64,000 nucleotides of DNA from Helicobacter canis (GCF_900451095.1 NZ_UGHV01000001.1:1364001-1428000), one strand, 5' to 3'. Counted from the first letter of the stretch, positions 1-9,074 are shown. Numbers and translations are program-made. Notes: a model not told the origin generated them from the letters alone.

Positions 1-305
1 GTGAGTAGCTTGGTATAAGCCTCCACCTCTTCTTTTAAGCTTACAGAATTAGCAAATGCCGCATAGTCGTTTTCTACCAGCGATACAAACTTCCCAAAAA
101 TTTCATTATCTATACTTGAAGCATTAAGTGTATTGCCGATAAATTGTAGCTTTGTGTTTTTATCATCAATATGTCGCAGTAGCTCACTCTCATCAAGCAT
201 TTGATAGATACTCTCTCGCAATGTGGCTATATCTTTACCGCGACTAAAGTTGAAAAATTTCCCCGCTTGCGTGAGCAATGAATCAATATCTTCCTTATCT
301 ATCAT
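1..305 (-). CDS. Partial hypothetical protein, third gene of dynamin-like GTPase operon (C-terminus beyond window)
   Basis: An open frame runs from an ATG at 305 off the left edge, about 101 codons, beginning MIDKEDIDSLLTQAGKFFNF. It is acidic and helix-rich, with no motif I recognise. It begins 39 bases after the stop of the 745-aa GTPase gene on the same strand, so it is probably the third gene of that operon. A second ATG at 342, with a good GGAGATC site, opens only a 15-codon frame; that may be a leader or a coupling peptide. Function unknown; an accessory role for the GTPase pair is inference from position. Confidence 0.5.
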   Translation of the reverse strand, partial: MIDKEDIDSLLTQAGKFFNFSRGKDIATLRESIYQMLDESELLRHIDDKNTKLQFIGNTLNASSIDNEIFGKFVSLVENDYAAFANSVSLKEEVEAYTKLL

Positions 306-343
306 ATACTGCCACCTTTTGCAATGTATCAATTTGTGCCATT

Positions 344-2581
344 TTAGATCTCCTGTAATTGTTTTTTGATCGCTTGAAGCTCACTTAGAGCTAGTGCCTT
401 ATAGTCTATATCCTTAGCAAGCTGGGCGATCTGCGCTTGAAGCTCGCTAAAAAGCTCATTGCCTATATTGATGTTTGCAAGCTTGTTTGCCATTTGCTTG
501 CAATGCTCTTTTATATCGCTTCGCGTGGTTTTCTGCAAGCTTTGGATAAACTCTTGTGCCTCTTCTAGGAAGCGTTCTGCCGAGTAGTCTTTCAGCGTCC
601 CGCTTCCGCTAGGCAGTGGCTTATCACTATATGTCATATCGGGGAATTGCAGAGCATTGATAATGCCCCTTAGGATTGAGCGTAGCTTATTGATATTTAT
701 ATCATCATCACTGCCGCCATTTTGCTCCACACTCTCACGCAGCGTGCGGATAAGATTTCCATTAAGCTCGGCTTTAAAGCTTCTTATGCTTTTATGCCCC
801 ATATCGCGTATGCTATTTTCTACCATAGCTACTAAATCATCAAGCGAAGATCTAACCGCTCCAGCGCGCACGGTGGTATAAGTCCTAGTCTCTGTGCGAG
901 AGCTACCCCAAGTCCAAGGTTTAATCCATTTTGAAGTGCTAACTTCACAGGTTTCTGTTTCTGTGCCTTCTGCATCATTGGTCGCATTTCTTGCCTTGCT
1001 AAAATACTGCGCTAGCTCATTATGCAAGGCATTTTCAAGCTCATTGATAAAATCCCTCCGCAAATCTTCAAAGCACTCATCAATATCGCTAATGGCATTA
1101 TCTTTTAGCCTTGCGATTTGCTTTTGCTGCTGCTTTAGCTGCTCTACATCTGTTTCTTCTATCTCTTTGATATGATCGCTGACATTTTGAATAAGATCGC
1201 TAGCATATTTATCAATATTGACTGCTTTTTGCGCTAGGAAGCTCTCAATCTTCTCCCTAGCAATCTCTTCTTTACGCATAGCCACATCTGCAAGCTTGGA
1301 TTCTATGGTCTTGATATTAGAGATTAGATCGAGATTTGCCTCTAGGCTTGCTTGGCTAGAGAAATTATCAGGGTAGGATTCTCTTAAAAGCTTGAGTGCG
1401 TGTGCCTCACTCTCATCAAGCTTGCTCTCATCGTGGGTATCGCCTAAATTTGCCTTGATACTAAAGGCAATGCCAGCAGAATGCAGCACTCGCTCTTGCT
1501 TTTGCGTAATAAGGCTATCATAGGCTGTGCCTATCTCTGGTCTATCGGCTTTGAGCTTTTGTAGCGTATCGCTTAGATGTGTGCCTAAGCTATTTTTGAG
1601 ATTATCTAACGCCTTAGTCATCACGCCGCCTGCGCGATCTCTCTCACTGCCGTGTAGCTCACTATCCACCTTAGAGGCGACTACAAATAGCTCTCGTATG
1701 CCGTTTTTCTGCGTGATCCTATCCATAAGCTCCATATCTTCACTGCTCATAAACTGCCCAGCAGGTGAGACGATAAAGATAACATCGCATTCTTTGAGGA
1801 TCTTTCTTGTGCGCTCTTCCCTTGAGACTACTGGGTCATTCACACCGGGCGTATCCACAATCTCCACATTTTGCAAGGATTCTAGCGGCAGGCTTATTTT
1901 CACACTTTTGGTTAAAGGCATATATCTGCCATCAGCCCCTACATAGTCTTCAAGCTGGCTTTGCAAAATCTCAAGGCTATCAAAGGTGATTTCTTTTGCT
2001 TGTAAATCCGCAGTATTGATACCGCAAGCTTGGATTCTAGCGTATTGATCTTTGCTCGCAGCAAGGGGGCTTTTTGACATTTCGCGCTCTACTTTTTGGC
2101 GCGCTTTGCTCTCTATCTCTGCTTCTGGTAGCAACTTAGATTGAAGCCTTGACTTCGCGTTTTCTATCTCAGCTTTTGTGGCACTCTCTAGCTCTCTGTC
2201 ATACTGCTGGGCTTCTTTTTTGATATTTTCTACATCTTGCGGGGTGAAAAACTCTATCTCCGCCCCATAGCTCTGCCCCCATTTTAGCTCTGTGAGTGCT
2301 GCAGTCATAGGCGTAGCTGCTTTTGGCAGGATATTTTTGCCATCAAAGACTATGGCATTAAGTAGCGATGATTTTCCGGCTTTCACACGCCCGACAATGC
2401 CTATTTTCATCAATCGCTCTGTATTGCTGATCTTAGCAATCTCTGCTTGTAGCTCTGCTCCTGTGCCAAGATCTAGCTCGCGTTTGCTATCTCTAGCACT
2501 CTTTTCAAGTCTGTCAAAATTTTTTGCCACAATGCTATCTATGGATTCTAGCTTATGTATTATTGTTTGATTTGTATCCAT
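344..2581 (-). CDS. Dynamin-like GTPase (larger subunit of a tandem pair), 745 aa
   Basis: Dynamin superfamily GTPases hydrolyse GTP to remodel or tether membranes. Visible motifs are a P-loop GRVKAGKSS at about residues 64-72, a conserved threonine region (PMTAALTE) near 91, the switch II DTPG at 243-246 and an SKVD guanine-specificity motif at 303-306. The C-terminal half is long, charged and helical, typical of a stalk. The gene lies 9 bases after the 565-aa GTPase on the same strand. Such tandem pairs (large plus small, as in Campylobacter Cj0411/Cj0412) are thought to assemble together. The start codon is followed by MDTNQTIIHK and has a GGAGCAAC site upstream. Precise physiological role is not known from sequence. 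Confidence 0.85.
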   Translation of the reverse strand: MDTNQTIIHKLESIDSIVAKNFDRLEKSARDSKRELDLGTGAELQAEIAKISNTERLMKIGIVGRVKAGKSSLLNAIVFDGKNILPKAATPMTAALTELKWGQSYGAEIEFFTPQDVENIKKEAQQYDRELESATKAEIENAKSRLQSKLLPEAEIESKARQKVEREMSKSPLAASKDQYARIQACGINTADLQAKEITFDSLEILQSQLEDYVGADGRYMPLTKSVKISLPLESLQNVEIVDTPGVNDPVVSREERTRKILKECDVIFIVSPAGQFMSSEDMELMDRITQKNGIRELFVVASKVDSELHGSERDRAGGVMTKALDNLKNSLGTHLSDTLQKLKADRPEIGTAYDSLITQKQERVLHSAGIAFSIKANLGDTHDESKLDESEAHALKLLRESYPDNFSSQASLEANLDLISNIKTIESKLADVAMRKEEIAREKIESFLAQKAVNIDKYASDLIQNVSDHIKEIEETDVEQLKQQQKQIARLKDNAISDIDECFEDLRRDFINELENALHNELAQYFSKARNATNDAEGTETETCEVSTSKWIKPWTWGSSRTETRTYTTVRAGAVRSSLDDLVAMVENSIRDMGHKSIRSFKAELNGNLIRTLRESVEQNGGSDDDININKLRSILRGIINALQFPDMTYSDKPLPSGSGTLKDYSAERFLEEAQEFIQSLQKTTRSDIKEHCKQMANKLANINIGNELFSELQAQIAQLAKDIDYKALALSELQAIKKQLQEI

Positions 2582-2590
2582 TGTTGCTCC

Positions 2591-4288
2591 CTATGCGTAT
2601 AGTGCGGTATTTGCAAGTGCAGTGATAGAATCTAGTGCCTCTTTATATGTCGCTATCATCTGCTCTATCTCTTGCTTCTTGCCCTCTAGCTCACCTTGAG
2701 CGGACTCTATCGCCTGTAATTTTTGCGCGATTTGCTCTTCAAACTCTTGGCTAATGGATTCTATAAGCTTGGTGGTTTGCTCTTGTAGCTCTGGTGGAAG
2801 CTTGGCTCTAAGCTCGGCTAAAATTTGTGGGAATACTTGCGTAAGCAGGGCATTTTTCACACTCTCAAGCTTCTTTTGCTCTGTGTCGCCAAAGAGTAGC
2901 TGCACAAGAGTTGGCAGCAGCGATACTATCGCTGTAAGCAGTGGATTGATAATAGGTGCTATAAACACGCCTATTTTTCCTATCGCACCGACTATGCCGC
3001 CATATTTCGCCATAGATTCTGTCGCATTTGTGAATAGGGTCGTAGCCGTGCTACCTATCTTTTTGACATCAATCACATTGCAAATCGTATCACCTAGCGA
3101 GAGCCTTTGCATAATTGATAGGCTATCTTCAAGCTGCTTGCCAAAGGCGTGGATCACATCTTCGCCAATATGCTCCATACTTGTTTTTACTTCTTGAGAA
3201 AGCGTAGTTTTCACAATGGAGTTAATCGTAGAATCAAGCGCGCTATCGCCGCCGCTCATATAGCTTTGTGCTATTTCATTAAGTCCGCGATTGAGTGCAT
3301 TATTGACACCATTGATGATTTTATTGATATTGGTATCGCCATATCTCTCTTGCACTTGTGCGATTAAGCTATCCCTCTCTTGCTCGAGCTTTTGTAGCCC
3401 ATTTTTTAGATCTTGTATATCTTTGGCATTTTGCTCTTTGTCTTGGCTAAGGGCGGTGATATGTGTATTGATCGTTTGCTTAATCTGGCTGAAGCGATCT
3501 TTTAGCCCTGTGAGATAGAGATCCTCTACAATCGCATTGGGATTAAGCGTGCTAATGATTTTAGCTAGGCTTGTGCCACCATCTTTGCCGATACACTCCA
3601 CCTGCCCTTCATAGTCAAAATAATCACTCAACTGCTCTTGGATAAAGCTCCTTATCTCATCTAGCTCGCTTTGTGGCTTAAGATTACTCTTGCTTAAAAA
3701 GAAGCTAAATTTACGCTCAAAGGTAAGGAGATTGTCTATCTCTCTCCTAACGCTTGCGGTGATATTGCCGTGCTCTACACTTTGGAGTATCACAAAATAC
3801 ACGCCTCTTCTAATGTATTCAAAGATAGCTTTATTATGCGAGGCGAGTGGGGACTCAAAGCCGGGCATATCCACAAGCACCAAAGGCTCTATATCCTTTA
3901 AGCACTGCTTATTGAGATAGAGCTTGGCATAGCTAAATTCACTCGCCTTATTTTTCAGCTGCTCCATTTGCGATTTTTCAAATCTCACGCTCTGCCCACT
4001 TGGCGTAATGGCTTCTACATACTCCTGCGTGCTGTAATGCAGCTCGGTAGCTAGGGCGGTCTCTGGCGTTACAGCGACACTTAAAATCTCTTCTTGCAAG
4101 AAGGAATTAAGCAGGCTTGATTTCCCCGCGCTAAAGCCGCCAATCACAGGGATAAGCAGCTCTGTGCTAGTGATATTAGCAATGGCATTATCAATGCCAA
4201 AGGACTCTATATCTAGCGCACTTAATTTTTGTAGCTCATCTTTCAATGATTGCAGAAACTCCACATATTTTGCTTGGACTGGTAGCAT
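2591..4288 (-). CDS. Dynamin-like GTPase (smaller partner), 565 aa
   Basis: First gene of the dynamin-like operon. It has a P-loop GGFSAGKSS at about residues 50-58, a threonine region (VTPETALATE) near 73-82 and a DMPG switch II at 140-143. The guanine-specificity motif is degenerate (FFLSKSNLKP near 197-206). A hydrophobic stretch around residues 425-460, rich in Ile/Leu/Pro, could be a membrane-inserting paddle, as in bacterial dynamin-like proteins. The rest is helical. A good AAGGAG site lies just before the ATG at 4288. A 12-A tract (poly-T on the coding strand) sits about 100 bases upstream and could vary promoter strength. Family assignment is strong; cellular role is inferred. Confidence 0.85.
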   Translation of the reverse strand: MLPVQAKYVEFLQSLKDELQKLSALDIESFGIDNAIANITSTELLIPVIGGFSAGKSSLLNSFLQEEILSVAVTPETALATELHYSTQEYVEAITPSGQSVRFEKSQMEQLKNKASEFSYAKLYLNKQCLKDIEPLVLVDMPGFESPLASHNKAIFEYIRRGVYFVILQSVEHGNITASVRREIDNLLTFERKFSFFLSKSNLKPQSELDEIRSFIQEQLSDYFDYEGQVECIGKDGGTSLAKIISTLNPNAIVEDLYLTGLKDRFSQIKQTINTHITALSQDKEQNAKDIQDLKNGLQKLEQERDSLIAQVQERYGDTNINKIINGVNNALNRGLNEIAQSYMSGGDSALDSTINSIVKTTLSQEVKTSMEHIGEDVIHAFGKQLEDSLSIMQRLSLGDTICNVIDVKKIGSTATTLFTNATESMAKYGGIVGAIGKIGVFIAPIINPLLTAIVSLLPTLVQLLFGDTEQKKLESVKNALLTQVFPQILAELRAKLPPELQEQTTKLIESISQEFEEQIAQKLQAIESAQGELEGKKQEIEQMIATYKEALDSITALANTALYA

Positions 4289-4555
4289 AAACTCTCCTTA
4301 GGATTAAAATGAAGTGCGATATTACTGCGCCTAGATGACAGATTGTGTCAGCATTGATCGCAAGGCAGCGATTCTAATCAAAAAAAAAAAACAGCTTAAA
4401 AAATAGAAAAAGTGCTCAGTCAGGTGGTGGCGCATTGCTAGCTGTGCTGCTTGGATAGGTATTGTGGCTATGGATCCTAGGAGCTTGCTAGCACAGCGCA
4501 GGTGCGTGTGGGCTAGGACAGGTGTCATTTAGTGGAGAGGGGGCTAGAATCCACT
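4289..4555. other. Gene-free gap between the GTPase operon and the WYL regulator
   Basis: About 267 bases with no convincing gene. It holds the 12-A tract and, near 4544, a partial copy of the CTAGAATCCACTTT repeat. A 65-codon frame here has low-quality composition and no ribosome site, so I treat it as non-coding. Confidence 0.6.
4380..4391. repeat. Poly-A tract (12 A), promoter-proximal to the dynamin-like operon
   Basis: Twelve consecutive A on the plus strand, i.e. 12 T upstream of the minus-strand GTPase operon starting at 4288. Poly-T tracts in Helicobacter promoters are known to change length and tune transcription (for example sabA of H. pylori). That this tract does so is inference. 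Confidence 0.7.
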
Positions 4556-5485
4556 TTAATAAGTAGTAGATAGATACTCTTGCAAGATTTGATTAAGCTG
4601 CTTTTGCAAATGCGCTGGCTCTAGGATTATGATAAAGGGCAAAAACATTTTCGCTAGATTTAAGATCTCATCATCATAGCTATACTCGCAAGTGATATAA
4701 AAATGCGTGGCATCGTGGCTATCTAGGCGGATATTGGAGATGAAGGCTTTGCGCATAAAGTATTCTTTGGCGGTGTTTTGGATCTGCAAGGTGGCGGATT
4801 TGGCGTGGGGATTCACCCACTTTGCAGAGCTTTTTTCTACGATGGATTCTATCGCTGGGCTAGGTTTGAAGCGCGCTTCTTCTAGGCGCAAATGCTTGAT
4901 ATGAGTAAAGGTGAAGTGCTTTAGCGTGCCGCTCTCATCAGCGAGCAAATACCATATACCATTATTATTAAGCAGGCGGTAGGGATTGGCTTGGCGCGGT
5001 GTGGATTTGTAGCTAAAGTGTATGGTGTGCTGCTTCAAAATCGCTCTAGCAAGCAGCATAAACATATCTTTATGCGAGGAAATATCTTCAAAGCCTTGAT
5101 TTTTGATAGCAAAGGGGCTTGATTTGGAGGCTATCGGGGCGGGGTCTTTGCTGTGATTATCCCAATAATCTGGCAGCGGGATATGGAGCAAATCGCCGAT
5201 AAACTTATCATCAAGACTTGGAAAAAGCCCCCAAATCCCACTCACTCTAGCAAACTCTCTAATATCCTTAAACCCAAGCTTGCCTAGGGACTCTGCTTGC
5301 AAAAAGCATTTGCCCTCCTTGTCTTTTTGGATTGGCAGGAAGCCTAGCCGCTGGTTTATATCGCGCTGGATCGTGCGCAAATCGACATTAAATTCCTTAG
5401 CGCATTCTCTCATAGAGATATGCTCGCCATTTACAAGCGCGTGGAAAATCCGCACGATCCGCATTGTCTTTGTATCATAGCTCAT
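4556..5485 (-). CDS. WYL-domain transcriptional regulator, 309 aa
   Basis: The N-terminus (MSYDTKTMRIVRIFHALVNG) and the following AKEFNVDLRTIQRDINQRL segment form a winged helix-turn-helix of the YafY/DeoR type. The middle and C-terminal parts match WYL ligand-binding proteins, with GIWYLLADE around the WYL core. I chose the ATG at 5485 because AGGAGGA sits 5-6 bases upstream; an ATG at 5515 lacks such a site. It is divergent from the phosphonate operon and separated by 150 bases containing a perfect inverted repeat, so it is a candidate regulator of phn genes. That link is inference; no PhnF-type regulator is present in the operon. Confidence 0.8.
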   Translation of the reverse strand: MSYDTKTMRIVRIFHALVNGEHISMRECAKEFNVDLRTIQRDINQRLGFLPIQKDKEGKCFLQAESLGKLGFKDIREFARVSGIWGLFPSLDDKFIGDLLHIPLPDYWDNHSKDPAPIASKSSPFAIKNQGFEDISSHKDMFMLLARAILKQHTIHFSYKSTPRQANPYRLLNNNGIWYLLADESGTLKHFTFTHIKHLRLEEARFKPSPAIESIVEKSSAKWVNPHAKSATLQIQNTAKEYFMRKAFISNIRLDSHDATHFYITCEYSYDDEILNLAKMFLPFIIILEPAHLQKQLNQILQEYLSTTY

Positions 5486-5561
5486 TAGCGTCCTCCTGCC
5501 TAGATGAAGCGGCATTGTAGCACAGCCTGCACGCGTGAAAAACGAGTTTTACCAAAGACTT

Positions 5562-5575
5562 ACAGAAATATCTGT
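5562..5575. promoter_or_regulatory. Perfect inverted repeat, candidate operator between WYL regulator and phnC
   Basis: ACAGA-AATA-TCTGT is a perfect 5-bp inverted repeat with a 4-base spacer in the divergent intergenic region. A possible -10 box CATAAT lies at 5595-5600, about 20 bases downstream on the phn side. Such a placement would suit a repressor or activator site. No binding evidence exists in the sequence beyond symmetry. Confidence 0.35.
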
Positions 5576-5635
5576 GCATTTTACATACGCTACGCATAAT
5601 ATCACCACAACTGCTTTAAGCTCATAAGGACAGCA

Positions 5636-6391
5636 ATGCACGCGATGATTGATATGAAAGACTTGACGCTTGGCTATCGCAAGGAAAAGATTCTAAAACA
5701 CTTCAACCTGAAAATTAAAAAAGGTGAGTTTGTGGGGATCATCGGTCCTAGTGGAGCGGGGAAAAGCACACTTTTGATGAGTATCGCTGGGGGGATTAAG
5801 GTCTTTAATGGGCATTTTACTGTGCTAAAGCACGATATGAAAAAGCTAAAGAAAAAGGAGCTTACACAAATCCGCCAAGAAATCGGCATCATCTTTCAGG
5901 GATACTGCCTTGTAGATAGGCTAAGTGTGCTAGATAATGTCATTAGCGGTATGCTAAAAGATCTGCCTATGCCGCGAGCCTTTATCCGCTACTACAAAGA
6001 CAAAGAGATCAAAAAAGCAAAGGAATTTATGGAGATTGTGGATATTGAAAAATATTCACTCAAACGATGTGATGAGCTAAGCGGCGGGCAGCGGCAGAGA
6101 GTAGCTATCGCAAGGGCGTTAATGGGAAATCCCAAGATTATTTTAGCCGATGAGCCAATTTCAGCCCTTGATGTGAAAAGTGCTACAAAGGTTATGGAGA
6201 TCCTAAAAAAAGTCAATGAAACCTATGGTGTCAATGTCATCACAAACTTACACCATTTAGAGTATGCCAAAGAATATTGCAGCCGTATTATTGGCGTAAA
6301 TGGTGGGCAGCTTGTGTTTGATGGGAAGCCAAAGGATTTGGATTCAAAAGCGATTGATAGGATATATCATAGTGAAGAGGTGCTAGCGTGA
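5636..6391 (+). CDS. phnC: Phosphonate ABC transporter ATP-binding protein PhnC
   Basis: This cytoplasmic ATPase powers phosphonate import with PhnD and PhnE. Walker A GPSGAGKST lies at residues 37-45, a Q-loop follows (IFQGY), then the signature [15 protein letters not shown] and the Walker B IILADEP. The length of 251 aa is normal. An AAGGA site at 5626-5630 supports the ATG at 5636. It is the first gene of the operon. Its TGA overlaps a GTG that opens a 307-codon repeat-derived frame, which separates it from phnD; in most organisms phnC and phnD are adjacent. Confidence 0.93.
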   Translation: MHAMIDMKDLTLGYRKEKILKHFNLKIKKGEFVGIIGPSGAGKSTLLMSIAGGIKVFNGHFTVLKHDMKKLKKKELTQIRQEIGIIFQGYCLVDRLSVLDNVISGMLKDLPMPRAFIRYYKDKEIKKAKEFMEIVDIEKYSLKRCDELSGGQRQRVAIARALMGNPKIILADEPISALDVKSATKVMEILKKVNETYGVNVITNLHHLEYAKEYCSRIIGVNGGQLVFDGKPKDLDSKAIDRIYHSEEVLA

Positions 6392-6443
6392 GGGATTTGG
6401 CTTTTTCTAAAGGGGATTCGGCTTTGGGTAATCATTCCGCAGA

Positions 6444-6498
6444 TTTAGCAAATTTTAGGGCAACCGCAGACTCTTGCTCTGCCCTAAAATTTGCTAAA
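6444..6498. repeat. Long hairpin element, copy 1 (18-bp perfect arms)
   Basis: Left arm TTTAGCAAATTTTAGGGC at 6444-6461 and its exact reverse complement at 6481-6498 enclose a 19-base loop beginning AACCGCAGACTC. A second copy at 21641-21701 has the same loop start (AACCGCAGACCTC) and flanks (GATTCAGCTTTGGGTA upstream, AGCCCCAC downstream) but a different stem that is still fully paired. Confidence 0.8.
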
Positions 6499-6724
6499 AA
6501 CTACGAAAGCCCCACCGCAAAACAAGCGACAGCGGTGCAAGGCGAAGCCGCAGCAGGTTTCTTTAGAACTCCTAGAATCCTTGAAGAAGATGATCGCGCT
6601 TTGTGTGAAAAATCCACCGCAAATAAAAAAGTGGATTCTAGGGAAAACGCCGAAAATGTAAAAAACCCAGAATCCGCTTTTGATAAAAACGCCCAAAGTG
6701 TAGGTGAGTCGTGGGCAGCGGTGA

Positions 6725-6943
6725 AAGTGGATTCTAGTGATGAAGCTTTTTTAGCGTCATTGCGAGCGGACTTGTCCGCGCGGCAATCCATACAAAAATC
6801 TACCACCGCCCTAGAATCCACTTTTGATAAATCGCAAAATGAACGGGCTGAAATCGTGTTTGATAAAAACGCAGAATTACAAAAAGTGGATTCTAGGATT
6901 TTTCATAACACCGCCATTTTTGCTGCCACAGAATCTATGGATT
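6725..6943 (+). repeat. 219-bp direct repeat, copy 1
   Basis: This segment matches 15442-15660 with only about five differences over 219 bases, in the same orientation and the same reading frame. Both copies contain a TCATTGCGAG hairpin element and flanking GTGGATTCTAG motifs. Two of the differences are a compensatory pair within the hairpin stem. Confidence 0.85.
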
Positions 6944-7314
6944 CTAAAGAAACATCGGCTAACGCCGAGCGGTATCCCTTGTTTTGCCACGCCACTGCTA
7001 CGCAGTGTCTCGCAATGACAGAAAAATCCACCGCAAATAAAAAAGTGGATTCTAGGGAAAACGCTCAAGGCTTAAAAACGCCGCAGGCGGCAGGATTTTT
7101 AAAGGAGTATCAACGATGCCCAAGCGATTCCAAGATTTCGAGGCTAGAATTGGGGTTTTTACTAAAGAAACCTGCTGCGGCTTCGCCTTGCACCGCTTCG
7201 CTTGTTTTCAAGCCGCGCAAGGAGATAAGACTAGGGTGTCTATCGACGAAGCGCGGCGATGAAATCCACGATTCTAGCCCGAAAGCTGAATCGAAAAACT
7301 TGAAAGGATAGCTT

Positions 7315-8166
7315 ATGAAAAAGACATTCTCTACATTTATCACAGGACTTGTTGTTTGTATGCTCTTTAGCATATCGGCTTACGCTAAAGAGATAAAGCA
7401 GCTTAATCTAGCTGTTATCCCAGTGGCAGGATCTAGCTCAATGGAAGCTATGTGGCGACCAGTGGCAAAGCATTTGGAGCGGGATTTGGGGATTAAGGTT
7501 AATCTCAAGTTTGTGGGCGATTATGCCGCAGTGATTACAGGTATGCAGTATAAGCATATAGATATTGCCTACTTTGGACCAGAATCCTATGTGCAAGCAG
7601 CCGCTAGGGCAAAGGCACAAGCATTAGTAACCGAGCTAAATGATAAGGGAGTGCCGGGCTATCACGGCATTATTATTACCAAAAAGAGCAGCAATCTCAC
7701 AACGCTGCAAAGCTTAAAGGGCAAAACTTGGGCTTTCACTGACCCAAACTCTACTTCAGGGACACTTGTGCCAAGCGTGTATCTCAAAAAGCAAGGCATT
7801 GATCCGCAGAAATATTTCTCAAAAGTGATTTACTCTGGCGGACACGAAGCGTCTATTTTAAGCGTGAAAGCTGGCAGACTTGATGCAGCAGCGACAAATG
7901 ACCTAGACTTCCAAAAAGGCTTAGGCAAGGGCTGGAAGGAAGATGACTTTAATGTGATATGGACTTCAGATCTCATTGTCGGTGCAGCCATTGCCGCTCA
8001 CGGAGATTTACCGCAGGATTTAAAGCAAAAGATTCAGCAATCACTTTTAGCCCTAAATGACAAAAAAGAGCTATTAAAAGCAGCGAAGCTTGGTGGCTTT
8101 GTAGCGGCTAAGGATAGTGATTATGACGCGGTGCGAGAGCTTGTAAAAGCAAAAGGCAAAAAATGA
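7315..8166 (+). CDS. phnD: Phosphonate ABC transporter periplasmic binding protein PhnD
   Basis: PhnD captures phosphonates in the periplasm and hands them to PhnE. A signal peptide is visible (MKKTFSTFITGLVVCMLFSI, cleavage near SAYA-KE). The mature part shows family features: VIPVAGSSSMEAMWRPVAKH, DIAYFGPESYV, FTDPNSTSG and YSGGHEASILSV, the segments that line the ligand pocket. The length of 283 aa is usual. AAAGGATAGCTT precedes the ATG. The stop overlaps the start of phnE by 4 bases, so translation is probably coupled. Confidence 0.93.
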   Translation: MKKTFSTFITGLVVCMLFSISAYAKEIKQLNLAVIPVAGSSSMEAMWRPVAKHLERDLGIKVNLKFVGDYAAVITGMQYKHIDIAYFGPESYVQAAARAKAQALVTELNDKGVPGYHGIIITKKSSNLTTLQSLKGKTWAFTDPNSTSGTLVPSVYLKKQGIDPQKYFSKVIYSGGHEASILSVKAGRLDAAATNDLDFQKGLGKGWKEDDFNVIWTSDLIVGAAIAAHGDLPQDLKQKIQQSLLALNDKKELLKAAKLGGFVAAKDSDYDAVRELVKAKGKK

Positions 8167-9065
8167 GTGAAACTCTAAAAGATTCTAAAACACTAGAATC
8201 CAAAAAGCTTGATATACACGAGCTTAAAAGAAAGTCTTCACCCTTTAAAGCACAAAATATCATTCTATCCTTGCTTGTGCTGTATATCATCGCGCAAAGC
8301 TGGATAGATACGCAGATGAGCTTTAGTGCGTTGCTGCAAGGCTGGGAGGGAATGATAGGCTATTTATCAGGTAGTGAAGAAATTGCCAATAGCTCATATT
8401 TTAAGCCTAGTTTAGATTCTAGTGAGATAGCGACCTATCTTTTTGCAATGCTAGAGACTTTAGAGATGGCAGTGATTGCGCTGCTTATTTCTGTCATTTT
8501 AGCTGTGCCGCTCTCGTGGTTTTGCTCCCGCAATATTTTAGACATTATGTTCCCACAGCAGGGCGTATTTTTTACTTTGCTAAAAAGGGGGCTATATTTT
8601 AGTGCCACGCTTTTTGCCAATATCTGCCGCTCTATCAATGAAATCATTTGGGCGTTGATTTTTGTATCGGCAGTGGGATTAGGACCTATGGCTGGGATTC
8701 TAGCCCTTGCGATTCACACCACAGGCACATTAGCAAAGCTTTTAAGTGAAGGGAATGAAAATATTGATAGCGGACCGATAAAGGCATTAGAGAGTATGGG
8801 GATAGGCTTTTTTAAGGTGCTAGTGTATGGTATCTTGCCTCAAGTAATGCCCCATTATGTTTCTATGATACTTTATCGCTTTGAAAGTGATGTCCGCTCT
8901 GCTTCTATACTTGGCTTTGTGGGGGCTGGGGGCATTGGCTTTTATCTCTTTGACAAGATAAGGGGCTTTGAGAATGGCAGTGTCTGCACGATTTTAATCA
9001 TCATCGTAGGCGTTGTGTTTATCGTGGATAAGCTTAGTGCGATAATCCGCAAAAAATATATGTAA
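8163..9065 (+). CDS. phnE: Phosphonate ABC transporter permease PhnE
   Basis: Inner-membrane permease with about six hydrophobic segments, the first near residues 32-47 (IILSLLVLYIIAQSWI) and another at about 95-120. The conserved EAA-type coupling loop appears as ALESMGIGFFKVLVYGILPQ, followed by VRSASILGFVGAGGIGFYL, which is characteristic of PhnE. Length 300 aa. It overlaps phnD by 4 bases and is followed by phnG after 9 bases. Confidence 0.92.
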   Translation: MSETLKDSKTLESKKLDIHELKRKSSPFKAQNIILSLLVLYIIAQSWIDTQMSFSALLQGWEGMIGYLSGSEEIANSSYFKPSLDSSEIATYLFAMLETLEMAVIALLISVILAVPLSWFCSRNILDIMFPQQGVFFTLLKRGLYFSATLFANICRSINEIIWALIFVSAVGLGPMAGILALAIHTTGTLAKLLSEGNENIDSGPIKALESMGIGFFKVLVYGILPQVMPHYVSMILYRFESDVRSASILGFVGAGGIGFYLFDKIRGFENGSVCTILIIIVGVVFIVDKLSAIIRKKYM

Positions 9066-9074
9066 AGGATATGT

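Larger units (their letters stand above)
6388..7311 (+). other. 307-codon ORF made of dispersed repeats, between phnC and phnD
   Basis: The frame opens with GTG overlapping the phnC stop and stays open to 7311, three bases before phnD. Its sequence is a mosaic of the repeat families found elsewhere: a long hairpin at 6444-6498, a TCATTGCGAG hairpin at 6757-6790, several GTGGATTCTAGG motifs, and segments encoding KSTANKKVDSRENA (twice) and KPAAASPCTASLVFKP. The same peptides appear in PhnN-PhnP and in the glycosyltransferase genes. I see no conserved domain. It may be translated as a spacer that keeps ribosomes moving through the operon, or not be a real gene. Confidence 0.55.

Noticed and set aside
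4331-4528. 65-codon minus-strand frame upstream of the dynamin operon
   Set aside because: Reads through the poly-A tract as poly-Phe, with no homology and no ribosome site.
6400-7311. CRISPR array
   Set aside because: Repeats here and at 21.6-23.3 kb are irregularly spaced, belong to several families, occur in both orientations and inside genes; no regular repeat-spacer pattern.
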